64,000 bases of DNA from assembly GCA_035508495.1 (NCBI GenBank), contig DATJMX010000028.1, forward strand, positions 1-64,000, read 5' to 3'. Below are positions 1 through 8,630 of this stretch, in pieces. The translations under genes were made by a program, and so were the position numbers. Each line of letters starts with the position of its first letter. Within the stretch, counting starts at the first letter, position 1. The notes under the pieces are model-generated. The model saw nothing but the letters and a program-made list of their open reading frames with translations, was not told the origin of the DNA and ran no database searches. The DNA comes from Candidatus Binataceae bacterium (GTDB lineage Bacteria; Desulfobacterota; Binatia; Binatales; Binataceae).

Positions 1-115
1 CTGCTCCAATTGCGATCCATCTGAGTTTGGCCCAGATCCCGGCGGCAATGCCAGCGCGCTAGTTGATAGACCCCTAAATTCGCTTAGGATCGATGAATCA
101 GCGAGAGGAACTGCA

Positions 116-250
116 ATGATGAAAGTTCGCGCAGTTAATCACATCGCTGCAAGGATCAGCAACGTTGCTCTTGCAAAGGAATGCTAGGGAAAGCTGTCCG
201 GCGCGAACCTGGCTTCCGCTGATCAATCCGGAATGTACACTTCGCGATAA
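116..250 (+). pseudogene. Remnant of a VOC-family (glyoxalase/dioxygenase fold) gene
   Basis: Reading from ATG 116 gives MMKVRAVNHIAARISNVALAKEC, a TAG stop at 185-187, then GKLSGANLASADQSGMYTSR and TAA at 248-250, all in one frame. The start of many VOC proteins reads like VRAVNHIALRVSDVARSKEFYGKLLG, so the stop falls where a Phe-Tyr-Gly is expected (TGC TAG GGA instead of TTC TAT GGA). A purine-rich ribosome site (GAGAGGAAC) lies a few bases before the ATG. The rest of the roughly 130-residue domain is missing, so this is a nonsense-mutated and truncated remnant. Intact VOC proteins lie at 8156-8599 and 11904-12803. The similarity is by eye over about 40 residues. Confidence 0.45.
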
Positions 251-259
251 CGGCGTTAG

Positions 260-478
260 TCACTTCAGCGGTGGAATATGTAATCCGGGAATGTTTCCAA
301 TTAGCCCAAAGGCTTGAAGGACCCATACGAGCATCACAATAAAGACAACGATATTGAGCAGGCTTTTGATTGCTGCCGCCATTGGGATGTAGGTGTTGAT
401 CAGCCACATCACGAGTCCGACGATCACAAGAATGACAACGATGTTCAGCAGGGTCATATTCAGCCCATCGCTCTTCAC
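260..478 (-). CDS. Small two-span membrane protein, Thivi_2564 family
   Basis: This 72-residue protein has two hydrophobic helices: roughly residues 9-28 (LLNIVVILVIVGLVMWLINTY) and 38-62 (LLNIVVFIVMLVWVLQAFGL), joined by a short polar turn with IPMAAAIK. The layout and the LLNIVV...W(L/V)L pattern match the Thivi_2564-type small membrane proteins found in many proteobacteria, whose function is unknown. The reading frame starts at a GTG (478) that overlaps the TGA of the gene at 475-732, which suggests translational coupling. An internal ATG at 457 (MTLLNIVV) is an equally possible start and would give 65 residues. Location is the inner membrane. Confidence 0.75.
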   Translation of the reverse strand: MKSDGLNMTLLNIVVILVIVGLVMWLINTYIPMAAAIKSLLNIVVFIVMLVWVLQAFGLIGNIPGLHIPPLK

Positions 479-732
479 GCCCCAGGAACTTCGCGATCGT
501 GCGCATGGCCAATTGCCCGAAGCAGATCCTTGCTCAGCTTGGCGCAGTTCAAGATGACTTTCTCTGAATGAACAGCTTCGACGGCGCTGAGCGGAACGGT
601 GAAGTCGCCCGCGTTTTCTACGTACACCAATATCTCAGAACGGCCGCCCGGCTTGACCTCGCGGACCGCTCCGAATTCCTGGGCGCCATCAGCGAGAAAA
701 GTTTGAAATCCAACCGCGATTTTTTCGTCCAC
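475..732 (-). CDS. Conserved hypothetical protein, small beta-rich (PRC-barrel-like) domain
   Basis: This 85-residue soluble protein starts at GTG 732, preceded by AAAGGAG at a 7-base spacing. The sequence (VGFQTFLADGAQEFGAVREV...LVYVENAGDFTVPLSAVEAVHSEKVIL) has the alternating hydrophobic pattern and the 'adjust, then property' layout of PRC-barrel or DUF2171-type barrels, followed by a short helix (LSKDLLRAIGHAHDREV). I know similar hypothetical proteins but no function. It overlaps the start of the membrane protein at 260-478 by four bases, so the two are probably made together and may act at the membrane. The family call is by pattern only. Confidence 0.6.
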   Translation of the reverse strand: MDEKIAVGFQTFLADGAQEFGAVREVKPGGRSEILVYVENAGDFTVPLSAVEAVHSEKVILNCAKLSKDLLRAIGHAHDREVPGA

Positions 733-825
733 CTCGCTTCTCCTTTAAGCCTGCACCGGCCTGCTTTAAGACTTTCATCCCCGCACAGCCGCCGCAAATG
801 AGAAGAAGCTGCGAAATCCGCCTCG

Positions 826-2133
826 CTACCCGAGCGACTTGACGTCGAGATCGCTGTTCCGCGCCTCGGTCAGGTACGGAAACCGCGCGACCGTCGCGCG
901 AACATTCTTGATCTTGCCGCCGTAGTCGCCCCACTGCACGACGACTTCAGTGCCGATCTTCGATGCGTCGATATCGATGCAGCCCATCGAGATCACTTCA
1001 CGGAAGTAATAGCTATAAGTCGTTCCCGACGAGATCCCCGCCTCACCACCATCCCTCAGGACGTGATCGGCATGCGCCTGCGGCCAGACGTTCGGCGCAT
1101 ACGGCAAATCGAGCGGCTTATACGCGTCGCCGGGCCTGAGCAGCGAAGCGTAGATATCGAGCACATCCTCGGGATTCCATCGCAGCGTGACTACGGTTCG
1201 CTTCGGCTTTGCGACTTCGGCCTCGAGCGCGGCGCGCCCGATAAAGTCGTGGTCGAACTTACACATCTGATGCCATCCGACTTCGACAGGCGTGCGAAAT
1301 CGCGCGCGCAGATTCGCCGGATCAACGCTGCCCGAGACCTTGAAGAACTGGCCGATAAACGATCTGGCTATTTCATCGGGCATGCCCGGCACGGGAATAA
1401 AGGTCCAGGTTTCCTGGGGGAATCCTCCTTCGACATGATTTACGAGATAGGTTCCCCAGCCCAGCCGCTCGATGCCGAATTCCTGGCCGGCGCGATAAAC
1501 GGCATCGTATATCCTGGGTCCTTCCTCCATCGGACCATGCAGTTCATACGCGAGGTTGCCGCTCATGCCGATGCGTGCGACCTCGACTCGCGTGCCGTCG
1601 ATCTGACTATTCCGAAATCGTAGGAAGCGGAGCTCTCTCAGGCTCTCGCCCGTAGCCTTCTCCAGCGTCTTGAGCGACGTCGGACCCGCAATCTGGAACA
1701 GGTAATCGCTGCGGCGGCGCGCTTCAACCTTGTAAGAACTCGCCTCGAGTTTTTGGAGCGGCCAAGGGGTTCCTGCGAACACTTCGAACTCGCCTTCCCC
1801 TTTTCGTTCCGTGATCGCGTGATTGGCAATCAGGCCATCTTCGTTGCACATGACCGCATGCTTCATGCTCCCAATGGGAAACTTCCTGAAGCTGTTGATG
1901 CAGATGCTTTCGAGGAATTTCTCAGCGTCGGGTCCCTTGAAGGAAAGTGGACCGGTATTGGACAGGCCGGCATGGATGTAACAACCCTTCTTCCATGACA
2001 TGCTCTCGGCTTGCCACCCGTTGAAGGTCCACGCGCGAACCGGTGGAACACCAGCAGCATCGATCGCATGGTAGAGAACATGATCCTTGTAAAAAGGCGT
2101 CGCTAAAGGAGCTGCGAAAGTTGAATCTGACAT
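826..2133 (-). CDS. GcvT-family (aminomethyltransferase-like) tetrahydrofolate-dependent O-demethylase
   Basis: The 435-residue protein belongs to the GcvT/DmdA/LigM fold. Visible signatures are the N-terminal GPDAEKFLESICINSF block, the central DYLFQIAGPTSLKTLEK and RVEVARIGMSGNLAYELHGP stretches (the usual folate-binding part), ERLGWGTYLVNHVEGGFPQETWTFIP, and a C-terminal barrel with VGWHQMCKFDHDFIGRAALEAE. LigM and DesA move the methyl group of vanillate, 3-O-methylgallate or syringate to tetrahydrofolate; glycine-cleavage T protein is shorter. The ATG at 2133 is chosen over a TTG at 2139 because AGGGA lies seven bases before it. It ends a 13-gene minus-strand run encoding aromatic ring cleavage, so O-demethylation of a methoxy-aromatic is the best guess. 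The substrate cannot be read from sequence. Confidence 0.75.
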   Translation of the reverse strand: MSDSTFAAPLATPFYKDHVLYHAIDAAGVPPVRAWTFNGWQAESMSWKKGCYIHAGLSNTGPLSFKGPDAEKFLESICINSFRKFPIGSMKHAVMCNEDGLIANHAITERKGEGEFEVFAGTPWPLQKLEASSYKVEARRRSDYLFQIAGPTSLKTLEKATGESLRELRFLRFRNSQIDGTRVEVARIGMSGNLAYELHGPMEEGPRIYDAVYRAGQEFGIERLGWGTYLVNHVEGGFPQETWTFIPVPGMPDEIARSFIGQFFKVSGSVDPANLRARFRTPVEVGWHQMCKFDHDFIGRAALEAEVAKPKRTVVTLRWNPEDVLDIYASLLRPGDAYKPLDLPYAPNVWPQAHADHVLRDGGEAGISSGTTYSYYFREVISMGCIDIDASKIGTEVVVQWGDYGGKIKNVRATVARFPYLTEARNSDLDVKSLG

Positions 2134-2165
2134 AGTCAATTCCCTGCCAAGCTAGCTGATTCGAA

Positions 2166-5100
2166 TCACCAACTGTCAATGAATGGATATTTCTTTGTCT
2201 TACGACGGGAGGGCGCTGGCGTCGATCGCAGTATCGAGGTGATCCAGCGCCGCGTATCTGCCGGATCGATCACGTCGTCAAGGAAGAAGTGAGACGCATT
2301 GTTGAGCGCTTTGCCACCGCGATACATCTTGGCCACCATCTCGTCGAACAGCTTCTTGCGTTCGACAGGATCGGCGATCGCCGCGAGTTCCTTGCGATAG
2401 CCAAGCTTGGCGGCCCCTTCCAAAGCCATCGGGCCGAACTCTCCCGTCGGCCACGAAACCATCGCGGCCGGGACGTCGGGCGATCCGCCCTGCATCGCGT
2501 TAGCGCCGAGGCCGTACGACTTGCGAAGTACAATAGTCAGAAAGGGCACTTGTGCATTGGCGCCCGCCAGGAACATCCGCGATGAGTGGCGCACGAGCGC
2601 GGTCTTTTCTATTTCCGGCCCAACCATGATTCCGGGCGTGTCAGCCAAATAAACAAGCGGGATGTCAAATGCGTCGCAGAGCATGATAAACCGGGCGGCC
2701 TTGTCAGCGCCGTCGCTGTCGATTGCTCCCGCCAGATGCATAGGATTGTTGGCGACGATACCAATCGCACGTCCTTCAATTCTGACCAATGCTGTGATCG
2801 TGGTGCGCCCGAAGTGCGGCCGCAATTCGAGCACGGAATCGGTGTCCGCCAAAGTGCCGATCACACTTCGAAGATCGTAACCGCGAAGCCGGTTTTCCGG
2901 AATTATACTTCTTAGCAAGCGCTGATCGGCGCATTCATAAGAATCGAGCGAGCCCTGAAAATAGGACAGATATTTCCGCGTGACGCTGACCGCTTCAACT
3001 TCGTCGGTAACTTCGATGTCGACGACACCGCTCGGCACCTGAACATCGATCGGACCGACCTGCTCGGGACGGAAGATGCCAAGTCCGCCACTTTCGATCA
3101 TCGCCGGACCGCCCATGCCGATATTCGAATTGCGGCACGCGATTACCACGTCGCAGCATCCGAGCATCGACGCATTGCCGGCGAAGCATCGCCCCGAGAC
3201 GATCCCGATCAGGGGCACAAGCGCGCTGAGCTTGGGGAAATCGTGAAACGTGCGCGTGTTGAAATGACCGTCGGTGTCGCCGGGACGACCACCGCCGCCC
3301 TCGGCGAACAGCACAACGGGAAGTCCGAAATCGCGCGCGAACTCGATCATCCTGTCAGTTTTGCGATGGTTGAGATGGCCCTGGGTGCCGGCGAGGACCG
3401 TGAAGTCATATGCCATCACGACTGAATGCGCGCGCTCGGGGCCGAACTTATCGGCATTGATCGTGGCGTGCCCCGTAATAAAGCCGTCGGCCGGCGTGTT
3501 CTTGATCAAGTCTTCGACGGTGCGGCGACGCCGCTGTGCCGCAATAGCCAATGCGCCATATTCGACAAACGATCCGGGATCGCAGAGGTCTTCGATATTT
3601 TCGCGCGCGGTTCGTTGATTCGTTTTGCGACGACGCGCGACTGATTCGGGTCGAGCCGCGTCGAGCGTCAGCTCGTGACGCGCCATCACCTCGGCCAGAT
3701 CGGGCCGTACGTATTCGAGATCGACCGCGATCGACTTTGAGGCCGCCGCTGCGTCGACCTCGGTCTCTTCGATAAATAGCAGCGGGCATCCTTCGGGAAC
3801 GGTATCACCCTTTGCCACCGCGATGCGGCGCACGATACCGCTCGCCGGCGCCTGGATAACGTGCTCCATCTTCATCGCTTCGATAATCACGAGTTGCTGA
3901 CTCGCAGTCACCACGTCATCTTCGTTGACGTCGATCGAAACGATTGTCCCCTGCATCGGTGAGCGGACTGCGGTAGTGCCATCAGGCCCGGCGGCGTCGA
4001 AGCTGGCGAGGTCCGGCGCGCCGCGCGGCTGCGTCGAAGCCAGATTGTCGGACGAGGATTTTCCGTGATCGAGAACGGCGAGCGGATCGATCTGATCGAT
4101 TTTCGCGCCGACCGTCGTTCGGGTCGCGGCGCGATCAAAGAACATCCGCCGATGCGCTGAGCTCGCGGTCAGTTCGGCGATCTTCTCCTCGATGAATCCG
4201 GTATGGATGCGATTTGCCTTGAAATCCGCATGCTCAAGCACGGCCTGCAGAAAAGCAGCGTTGGTCGGGAGACCATCGATTCGCAACTGACTCAGGGCGC
4301 GCGACGCTTTTGCGATCGCAACCGTGAAATCAGGCGAGGCCGAATGTACGATGAGCTTGCCGAGCAGCGAATCGAAGCGGGGATTCGTCGCGTAACCGGC
4401 ATACGCGAACGAATCGGTGCGAATGCCCGGCCCACTGGGCGGTTCGAACACGCTGAGGGTGCCGCTCGACGGACGCGCCGACCCGTCCGCCTTCATCGAT
4501 TCTGCGTTGATACGAAGTTGAATTGCATAGCCGTGCGGCTTCGGAATTTCGTTGCGTCCAAGATCGAGACTATCGAGCGTCGCACCGAATGCGAGCTCGA
4601 TCTGCGCCTTGACCAGGTCAACGCCGGTTACCATTTCGGTGACGGTGTGCTCGACCTGCAAACGCGGATTGGCCTCGATGAAGGCGAAGGCGCCGTCACG
4701 GCCAACGAGAAATTCGAAGGTGCCGAGCGTCTCGTATCGCACGGACTGCGCCATTTTGATCGCGGCGTTGAGAAGCTGGTTGCGCAGCGACTCGTCGATG
4801 CTCGGGCTGGGCGCGATCTCGATCAGCTTCTGATGCCGGCGCTGAACCGTGCACTCGCGTTCCCACAGATGGATCACGTTGCCCGCGCGGTCGCCGAGAA
4901 TCTGCACCTCGACGTGACGCGCCAGCGGCATCAACTGTTCGACGTAGACGTCGCCGATTCCAAACGCGGCGCGCGCCTCCGATTGGCAGCGCGGATATGC
5001 TTCATCGATCTCATCAATGTTCCGAACGACTCGCATCCCGCGCCCGCCGCCGCCGGCGAGCGCCTTGATGACAACCGGCTTCGAATCGCCAGCCAGAAAA

Positions 5101-5537
5101 AATGCTTTAGCGTCGCTGAGGCTGGTTGCGCCGCCGGTTCCACCAAGTACAGGAACAGCGCATCGATGAGCGAGCTCGCGCGCCTTGACCTTGTCGCCAA
5201 ACAACTCGAGCATCTCCGGCGACGGACCAACGAAAACGATTCCTGCGTCGATACACTTGCGAGCAAACGCTGCGTTCTCGCTGAGAAAACCGTAACCTGG
5301 ATGGATCGCATCGGCTGCGGCATCTTTCCCGAGCGCAACGATCTGATCCGCGTCGAGATATGCCGCTGCACCAGTGCCTGAGATTCGCCGGGCCTCGTCG
5401 GCGCGGACCACATGCAGCGAGTTGGCGTCATCTTCGGAATAAATTGCGACCGTGCGCATGCTCAGCGCGGCGGCCGCTTCAATTATCCGAATCGCGATCT
5501 CACCGCGATTCGCGATGAGAAGGGTCTTTCCGTTCAT
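2166..5537 (-). CDS. Single-chain biotin-dependent acyl-CoA carboxylase (BC-BCCP-CT fusion)
   Basis: One 1123-residue chain holds all the activities of an acyl-CoA carboxylase. Residues 1-450 are biotin carboxylase (IANRGEIAIR start, ATP-grasp loop AGGGGRGM, substrate loop EANPRLQVEHTVTE). A biotinyl domain follows, with the biotin lysine at K556 in AMKMEHV. Residues 620-1115 are a carboxyltransferase with both N (FAEGGGGRPGDTDG, GMGGPAMIESGG) and C halves (ADTPGIMVGPEIE, LRKSYGLGANAMQGG). The order BC, biotin domain, CT and the length match the single-chain long-chain acyl-CoA carboxylases (LCC) described from actinobacteria. It lies 32 bases downstream of two CoA-transferases, which suggests carboxylation of a CoA ester made by the same pathway. 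A paralogue is at 47918-51340. The acyl chain is unknown. Confidence 0.85.
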   Translation of the reverse strand: MNGKTLLIANRGEIAIRIIEAAAALSMRTVAIYSEDDANSLHVVRADEARRISGTGAAAYLDADQIVALGKDAAADAIHPGYGFLSENAAFARKCIDAGIVFVGPSPEMLELFGDKVKARELAHRCAVPVLGGTGGATSLSDAKAFFLAGDSKPVVIKALAGGGGRGMRVVRNIDEIDEAYPRCQSEARAAFGIGDVYVEQLMPLARHVEVQILGDRAGNVIHLWERECTVQRRHQKLIEIAPSPSIDESLRNQLLNAAIKMAQSVRYETLGTFEFLVGRDGAFAFIEANPRLQVEHTVTEMVTGVDLVKAQIELAFGATLDSLDLGRNEIPKPHGYAIQLRINAESMKADGSARPSSGTLSVFEPPSGPGIRTDSFAYAGYATNPRFDSLLGKLIVHSASPDFTVAIAKASRALSQLRIDGLPTNAAFLQAVLEHADFKANRIHTGFIEEKIAELTASSAHRRMFFDRAATRTTVGAKIDQIDPLAVLDHGKSSSDNLASTQPRGAPDLASFDAAGPDGTTAVRSPMQGTIVSIDVNEDDVVTASQQLVIIEAMKMEHVIQAPASGIVRRIAVAKGDTVPEGCPLLFIEETEVDAAAASKSIAVDLEYVRPDLAEVMARHELTLDAARPESVARRRKTNQRTARENIEDLCDPGSFVEYGALAIAAQRRRRTVEDLIKNTPADGFITGHATINADKFGPERAHSVVMAYDFTVLAGTQGHLNHRKTDRMIEFARDFGLPVVLFAEGGGGRPGDTDGHFNTRTFHDFPKLSALVPLIGIVSGRCFAGNASMLGCCDVVIACRNSNIGMGGPAMIESGGLGIFRPEQVGPIDVQVPSGVVDIEVTDEVEAVSVTRKYLSYFQGSLDSYECADQRLLRSIIPENRLRGYDLRSVIGTLADTDSVLELRPHFGRTTITALVRIEGRAIGIVANNPMHLAGAIDSDGADKAARFIMLCDAFDIPLVYLADTPGIMVGPEIEKTALVRHSSRMFLAGANAQVPFLTIVLRKSYGLGANAMQGGSPDVPAAMVSWPTGEFGPMALEGAAKLGYRKELAAIADPVERKKLFDEMVAKMYRGGKALNNASHFFLDDVIDPADTRRWITSILRSTPAPSRRKTKKYPFIDSW

Positions 5538-5569
5538 CGAATCTCACTTAACGTCGGCTGTCGCAGACA

Positions 5570-6796
5570 CTATTTGGTGGCGATACGAGCGAGTATTTCG
5601 CCGGTGTGCTCGCCGAGACGCGGGGCCCGGCGTGAATAGGAAAAGTGCGGCGCGCGTCCGTCATTCGCGACTGTATTTGGATAACGCAGATCCTTTCCGA
5701 TCTGTTCTTGATGAATCGCCGCGAAACTTCCGCGCGCGGCAAAGTGCGGATCATTGAGATTGTCTTCGGGCCGGCGAATGGGCGACCAGGCGAGTCCCTG
5801 CGCCTGCGCTCGCGTGAAAATCTCATTTGCCGGCAGGCTTCCGACAACTTCCTCGAGCAGGTCATTTCTGTATATTGCCGCAGCCGTCCGATCGTCTTTC
5901 TCGAGCTGGGCAAATTCCGGGGTTCCTAGTATGTGACCGATCTCGACCTGGTCGGCGAGATTAGCCAATGCTCGCTGCTCGCGTTCGAATGGACTGAGAT
6001 TCGCCAGCATCAAAATTCCATCGGCACTTTTGGAAAGCCTCGCGCGCGTGACATTCGGCGCCGCATGGCGGGCAGTCTGCCGTTTCACCACCAGGCCGCT
6101 GTACACATAAGTCGGAATTGCCACCTCGGTGCAGGTGTTCACTGCTTCATGAATTGAGAGATCGATGAATTGGCCTTCGCCCGTCAATTCGCGAAAATTG
6201 ACCGCCGCCATGAGCGCGACCGCCGCGTACTCGCCACCCAGGTGATACGAATGCCACATCGCGGGCGCGATCGGCGGAGTATCGTAGTGGCCGTCGCGAT
6301 CGGGATCGTAGCCACACACCGCCATGATCCCGCCCAATGCCATTTGAACAAGGTCGGTCGCCTTGAGCGCGCGATACGGTCCATCGAGACCGAACGGAGT
6401 AATGGAACATACTATCAGGCGCGGATTGGTCGCCACGAGTTGGCGCCAGATTGCAACTTGTTTGTTGACGGTTTCGTACTCGCCTGCCAGTAGGACAATA
6501 TCAACCTTCGATGCCAAAGTGGCAAGAATGGAATGGGCCGCAGGATCGTCAACCTCGAACACCGCGCTCTTCTTGTTGAGGTTGTAGCGCCAGAAATAGA
6601 GACTGCGCTCGCGATCGTCGCCGCTCGCTGCGAATGGGCCGATCTTTCGCGATGGTGATCCTTCCGGCGGCTCGATCTTGATTACTTCCGCACCGAGGCC
6701 AGCGAGCAGCATTCCGGCGTAGTCGCCGGATTGATCGCCGATCTCGAGTATCGACAGATCGGCGAGCGAATTACTCAGATTGCCGTCGTCGATCAA
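5570..6796 (-). CDS. CaiB/BaiF family (class III) CoA-transferase
   Basis: This 408-residue protein has the family III pattern: an N-terminal ILEIGDQSGDYAGMLLAGLGAEVIKIEPPEGSP, a central LIVCSITPFGLDGPY, and GEGQFIDLSIHEAV, which carries the candidate catalytic aspartate. The C terminus has the usual RAPRLGEHTGEIL. Class III enzymes move CoA between acids through an aspartyl-CoA intermediate. The TTG start at 6796 overlaps the TGA of the preceding CoA-transferase gene by four bases, so the two are translationally coupled and may form a heteromer, as in some benzylsuccinate-type CoA-transferases. Its neighbours are ring-cleavage enzymes upstream and an acyl-CoA carboxylase downstream, so it probably activates a ring-cleavage product. 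The substrate is unknown. Confidence 0.8.
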   Translation of the reverse strand: MIDDGNLSNSLADLSILEIGDQSGDYAGMLLAGLGAEVIKIEPPEGSPSRKIGPFAASGDDRERSLYFWRYNLNKKSAVFEVDDPAAHSILATLASKVDIVLLAGEYETVNKQVAIWRQLVATNPRLIVCSITPFGLDGPYRALKATDLVQMALGGIMAVCGYDPDRDGHYDTPPIAPAMWHSYHLGGEYAAVALMAAVNFRELTGEGQFIDLSIHEAVNTCTEVAIPTYVYSGLVVKRQTARHAAPNVTRARLSKSADGILMLANLSPFEREQRALANLADQVEIGHILGTPEFAQLEKDDRTAAAIYRNDLLEEVVGSLPANEIFTRAQAQGLAWSPIRRPEDNLNDPHFAARGSFAAIHQEQIGKDLRYPNTVANDGRAPHFSYSRRAPRLGEHTGEILARIATK

Positions 6797-8106
6797 ATCA
6801 CACTCTCCTCGGTGAGTGCCGCTATCTCGTTTGAACCGAGCCCGAGCAGTTTCCGATAGACGAATTCGTTGTCTTCGCCGAGCTTCGGCGCCGCGCGCCC
6901 CGTGGTTCCACCAACATTGGCCGGCGAGCGCGAGAGCTTGGCGGGAAACCCCTCAACCGGCCAGGTGCCGATTTCGCTGCTCGGCAGATCGACGTAGTAA
7001 TCGCGCGCCTTGAGCTGCGGATCGCGGTCAAATCGATCAGGAGCTTTCTGCACTACTCCGGCTGGAACTCCACGGCTCTGCAATCGCTCCATCAAATCGT
7101 ATCGATCACAGCCTATCGTGAAGCGCGTAAGCTTTTCGTCGAGTTCATCCTCATACTGCTTGCGGCCGATGGCAGTCGCGAAATGAGTTTCGAGCGCCCA
7201 CGCCGGCGATCCCATTTCCTCGACCAATGCGCACCATTGCTCATCGGATTGAACTGAGATCGCGATCCAATTGTCATCGCCAGCGCATCGATAGGCGCCG
7301 TGCGGCGCCCAATCGAGAAATGGCATTCGATTCCCGTAACGCTGAGTCGGTTTTCCCGTGATCTGATGTTCCAGTATGGAAGTCCCCGACAGCATCAGGC
7401 CGGTCTCGGACTGCGACATGTCGATGTAGCATCCGATACCCTTGGCGCGTTGGCGGCGAATCGCGGCCATCAACATGATCGCGCCGAAGTATCCCGGCGA
7501 ATGATCGAGGTAGGAGTACCCCCAGCCGGCGGGAAGATGCGGCTCGGGAAGACCCGAAAGATACGTCAAGCCGGAGAACGCCTGCGCTGTCGGCCCATAG
7601 CTGACGTAATCCTGGTAGACACCGGCTTTACCCACGCCGGTCGTCTGTATGTAGATAATGCCGGGATTGATCTTGCGAAGCTCGCTGTAATCGAGATTCC
7701 ACTTCTCCATTTGGCGCGGACTGAAGTTCTCGCAAATCACGTTCGCGTCGCGCACCAGGCGCCGCAACAGATCGCGGCCCTTGGGATGATTCAGGTTGAG
7801 CGTGATGCCGAGCTTGCCGGGGTTGGTGTTGTTGAAGTACGCACCACGGTCAACGTTACCGGCTATGCCATGGCCGCGCGTCACGCCCTGGCTTCGACCG
7901 CCATCGGAACGCGCATTGTCGGGCGCGAAAGGTGGACTGTAACGAATAAAGTCGATGGCCTTGCGCTCGCGCCATTCGACGCGAATCACCTGCGCGCCGA
8001 AGGTCGCGAGCAGGCGCGTCGCCTGCGGTCCGACCTGCAGCCACGTCAGATCGATTACTCGGATACCGTCGAGAGCCCGCCTGCTATTCGCTTGCGAGTT
8101 ACCCAT
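6793..8106 (-). CDS. CaiB/BaiF family (class III) CoA-transferase
   Basis: The 437-residue class III CoA-transferase shows RVIDLTWLQVGPQATRLLATFGAQVIRVEW at the N terminus, NTNPGKLGITLNLNHPKGRDLLRRLV, ICENFSPRQMEKW, and IGCYIDMSQSETGLML, which holds the candidate catalytic aspartate. The C terminus ends RAAPKLGEDNEFVYRKLLGL. It is only distantly similar to its partner at 5570-6796, which makes a two-subunit enzyme more likely than a recent duplication. The four-base overlap with the next gene supports co-expression in fixed ratio. It lies 50 bases downstream of the VOC gene at 8156-8599, inside the catabolic operon. Confidence 0.8.
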   Translation of the reverse strand: MGNSQANSRRALDGIRVIDLTWLQVGPQATRLLATFGAQVIRVEWRERKAIDFIRYSPPFAPDNARSDGGRSQGVTRGHGIAGNVDRGAYFNNTNPGKLGITLNLNHPKGRDLLRRLVRDANVICENFSPRQMEKWNLDYSELRKINPGIIYIQTTGVGKAGVYQDYVSYGPTAQAFSGLTYLSGLPEPHLPAGWGYSYLDHSPGYFGAIMLMAAIRRQRAKGIGCYIDMSQSETGLMLSGTSILEHQITGKPTQRYGNRMPFLDWAPHGAYRCAGDDNWIAISVQSDEQWCALVEEMGSPAWALETHFATAIGRKQYEDELDEKLTRFTIGCDRYDLMERLQSRGVPAGVVQKAPDRFDRDPQLKARDYYVDLPSSEIGTWPVEGFPAKLSRSPANVGGTTGRAAPKLGEDNEFVYRKLLGLGSNEIAALTEESVI

Positions 8107-8155
8107 AGCTATCCGCTACTCGAAGTCATGGCCTGCCATCAAGTCCGCGATCAAA

Positions 8156-8599
8156 TCAGATTCGGAGCGGCCGCGTGTACATCTGAACCCGCTCCGGATC
8201 GTCGCGCCACGCGGCCGGCTGCACGTCGATATAGATCTCGATTTCGTTGCCGTCGGGATCGAGCAGATAAACGCTGTGCGTTACACCGTGATCGGACATC
8301 CCAACGATTGCCACCTCGGCTTCACGCAGGCGCGCGATCGCGGCTCGCAATTCATCGTCGCTTTCGCCGACTTTGAGTCCGAAGTGATAGAGACCCACGC
8401 GCGGCCGATGCGGGATCGGCGCGGCTTCCGATCCGACTTGAATCAGGAGCAGTTCATGATGGGTGCGGCCCGACGAATAGGCGGCCACGCCGGGACCATG
8501 AACGATTTCTTTCCAACCCAGCACGTCGCGATAGAAGGGGCGCGAGACTTCCACGTCCCTGACGTAGAGCACAATGTGTCCAAGCTCTTTGACTTCCAT
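8156..8599 (-). CDS. VOC-family protein (single glyoxalase/dioxygenase domain)
   Basis: The 147-residue protein is a single VOC module with two beta-alpha-beta-beta-beta units: GHIVLYVRDVEVSRPFYRDVLGW at the start, LYHFGLKVGESDDEL midway and VYLLDPDGNEIEIYID near the end. His8, the His of LYHFGLKV and the Glu of EIEIYID are in the usual metal-ligand places, so it may be an active metalloenzyme. The start is the ATG at 8599 and not a longer frame from 8674, because the longer form would overlap the aldolase gene and adds an Arg-rich stretch outside the fold. Possible roles are a small extradiol-type dioxygenase, an isomerase or a lyase on a pathway intermediate. Context supports catabolism only in general. 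Confidence 0.75.
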   Translation of the reverse strand: MEVKELGHIVLYVRDVEVSRPFYRDVLGWKEIVHGPGVAAYSSGRTHHELLLIQVGSEAAPIPHRPRVGLYHFGLKVGESDDELRAAIARLREAEVAIVGMSDHGVTHSVYLLDPDGNEIEIYIDVQPAAWRDDPERVQMYTRPLRI

Positions 8600-8630
8600 G
8601 TCTATGCACCTGCTGCGGAAGCGATTGCGT

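Noticed and set aside
156..512. 118-codon minus-strand frame with a CHSCDRR segment
   Set aside because: It overlaps the better supported small membrane protein in another frame, has no ribosome site and looks like chance coding.
1063..1623. 186-codon plus-strand frame
   Set aside because: It lies wholly opposite the GcvT-like gene and has an Arg-rich composition typical of antisense frames in GC-rich DNA.
4203..5381. 392-codon plus-strand frame
   Set aside because: Antisense of the biotin carboxylase domain; no domain, no ribosome site.
7300..8376. 358-codon plus-strand frame
   Set aside because: Antisense of the CoA-transferase and VOC genes; composition is antisense-like.
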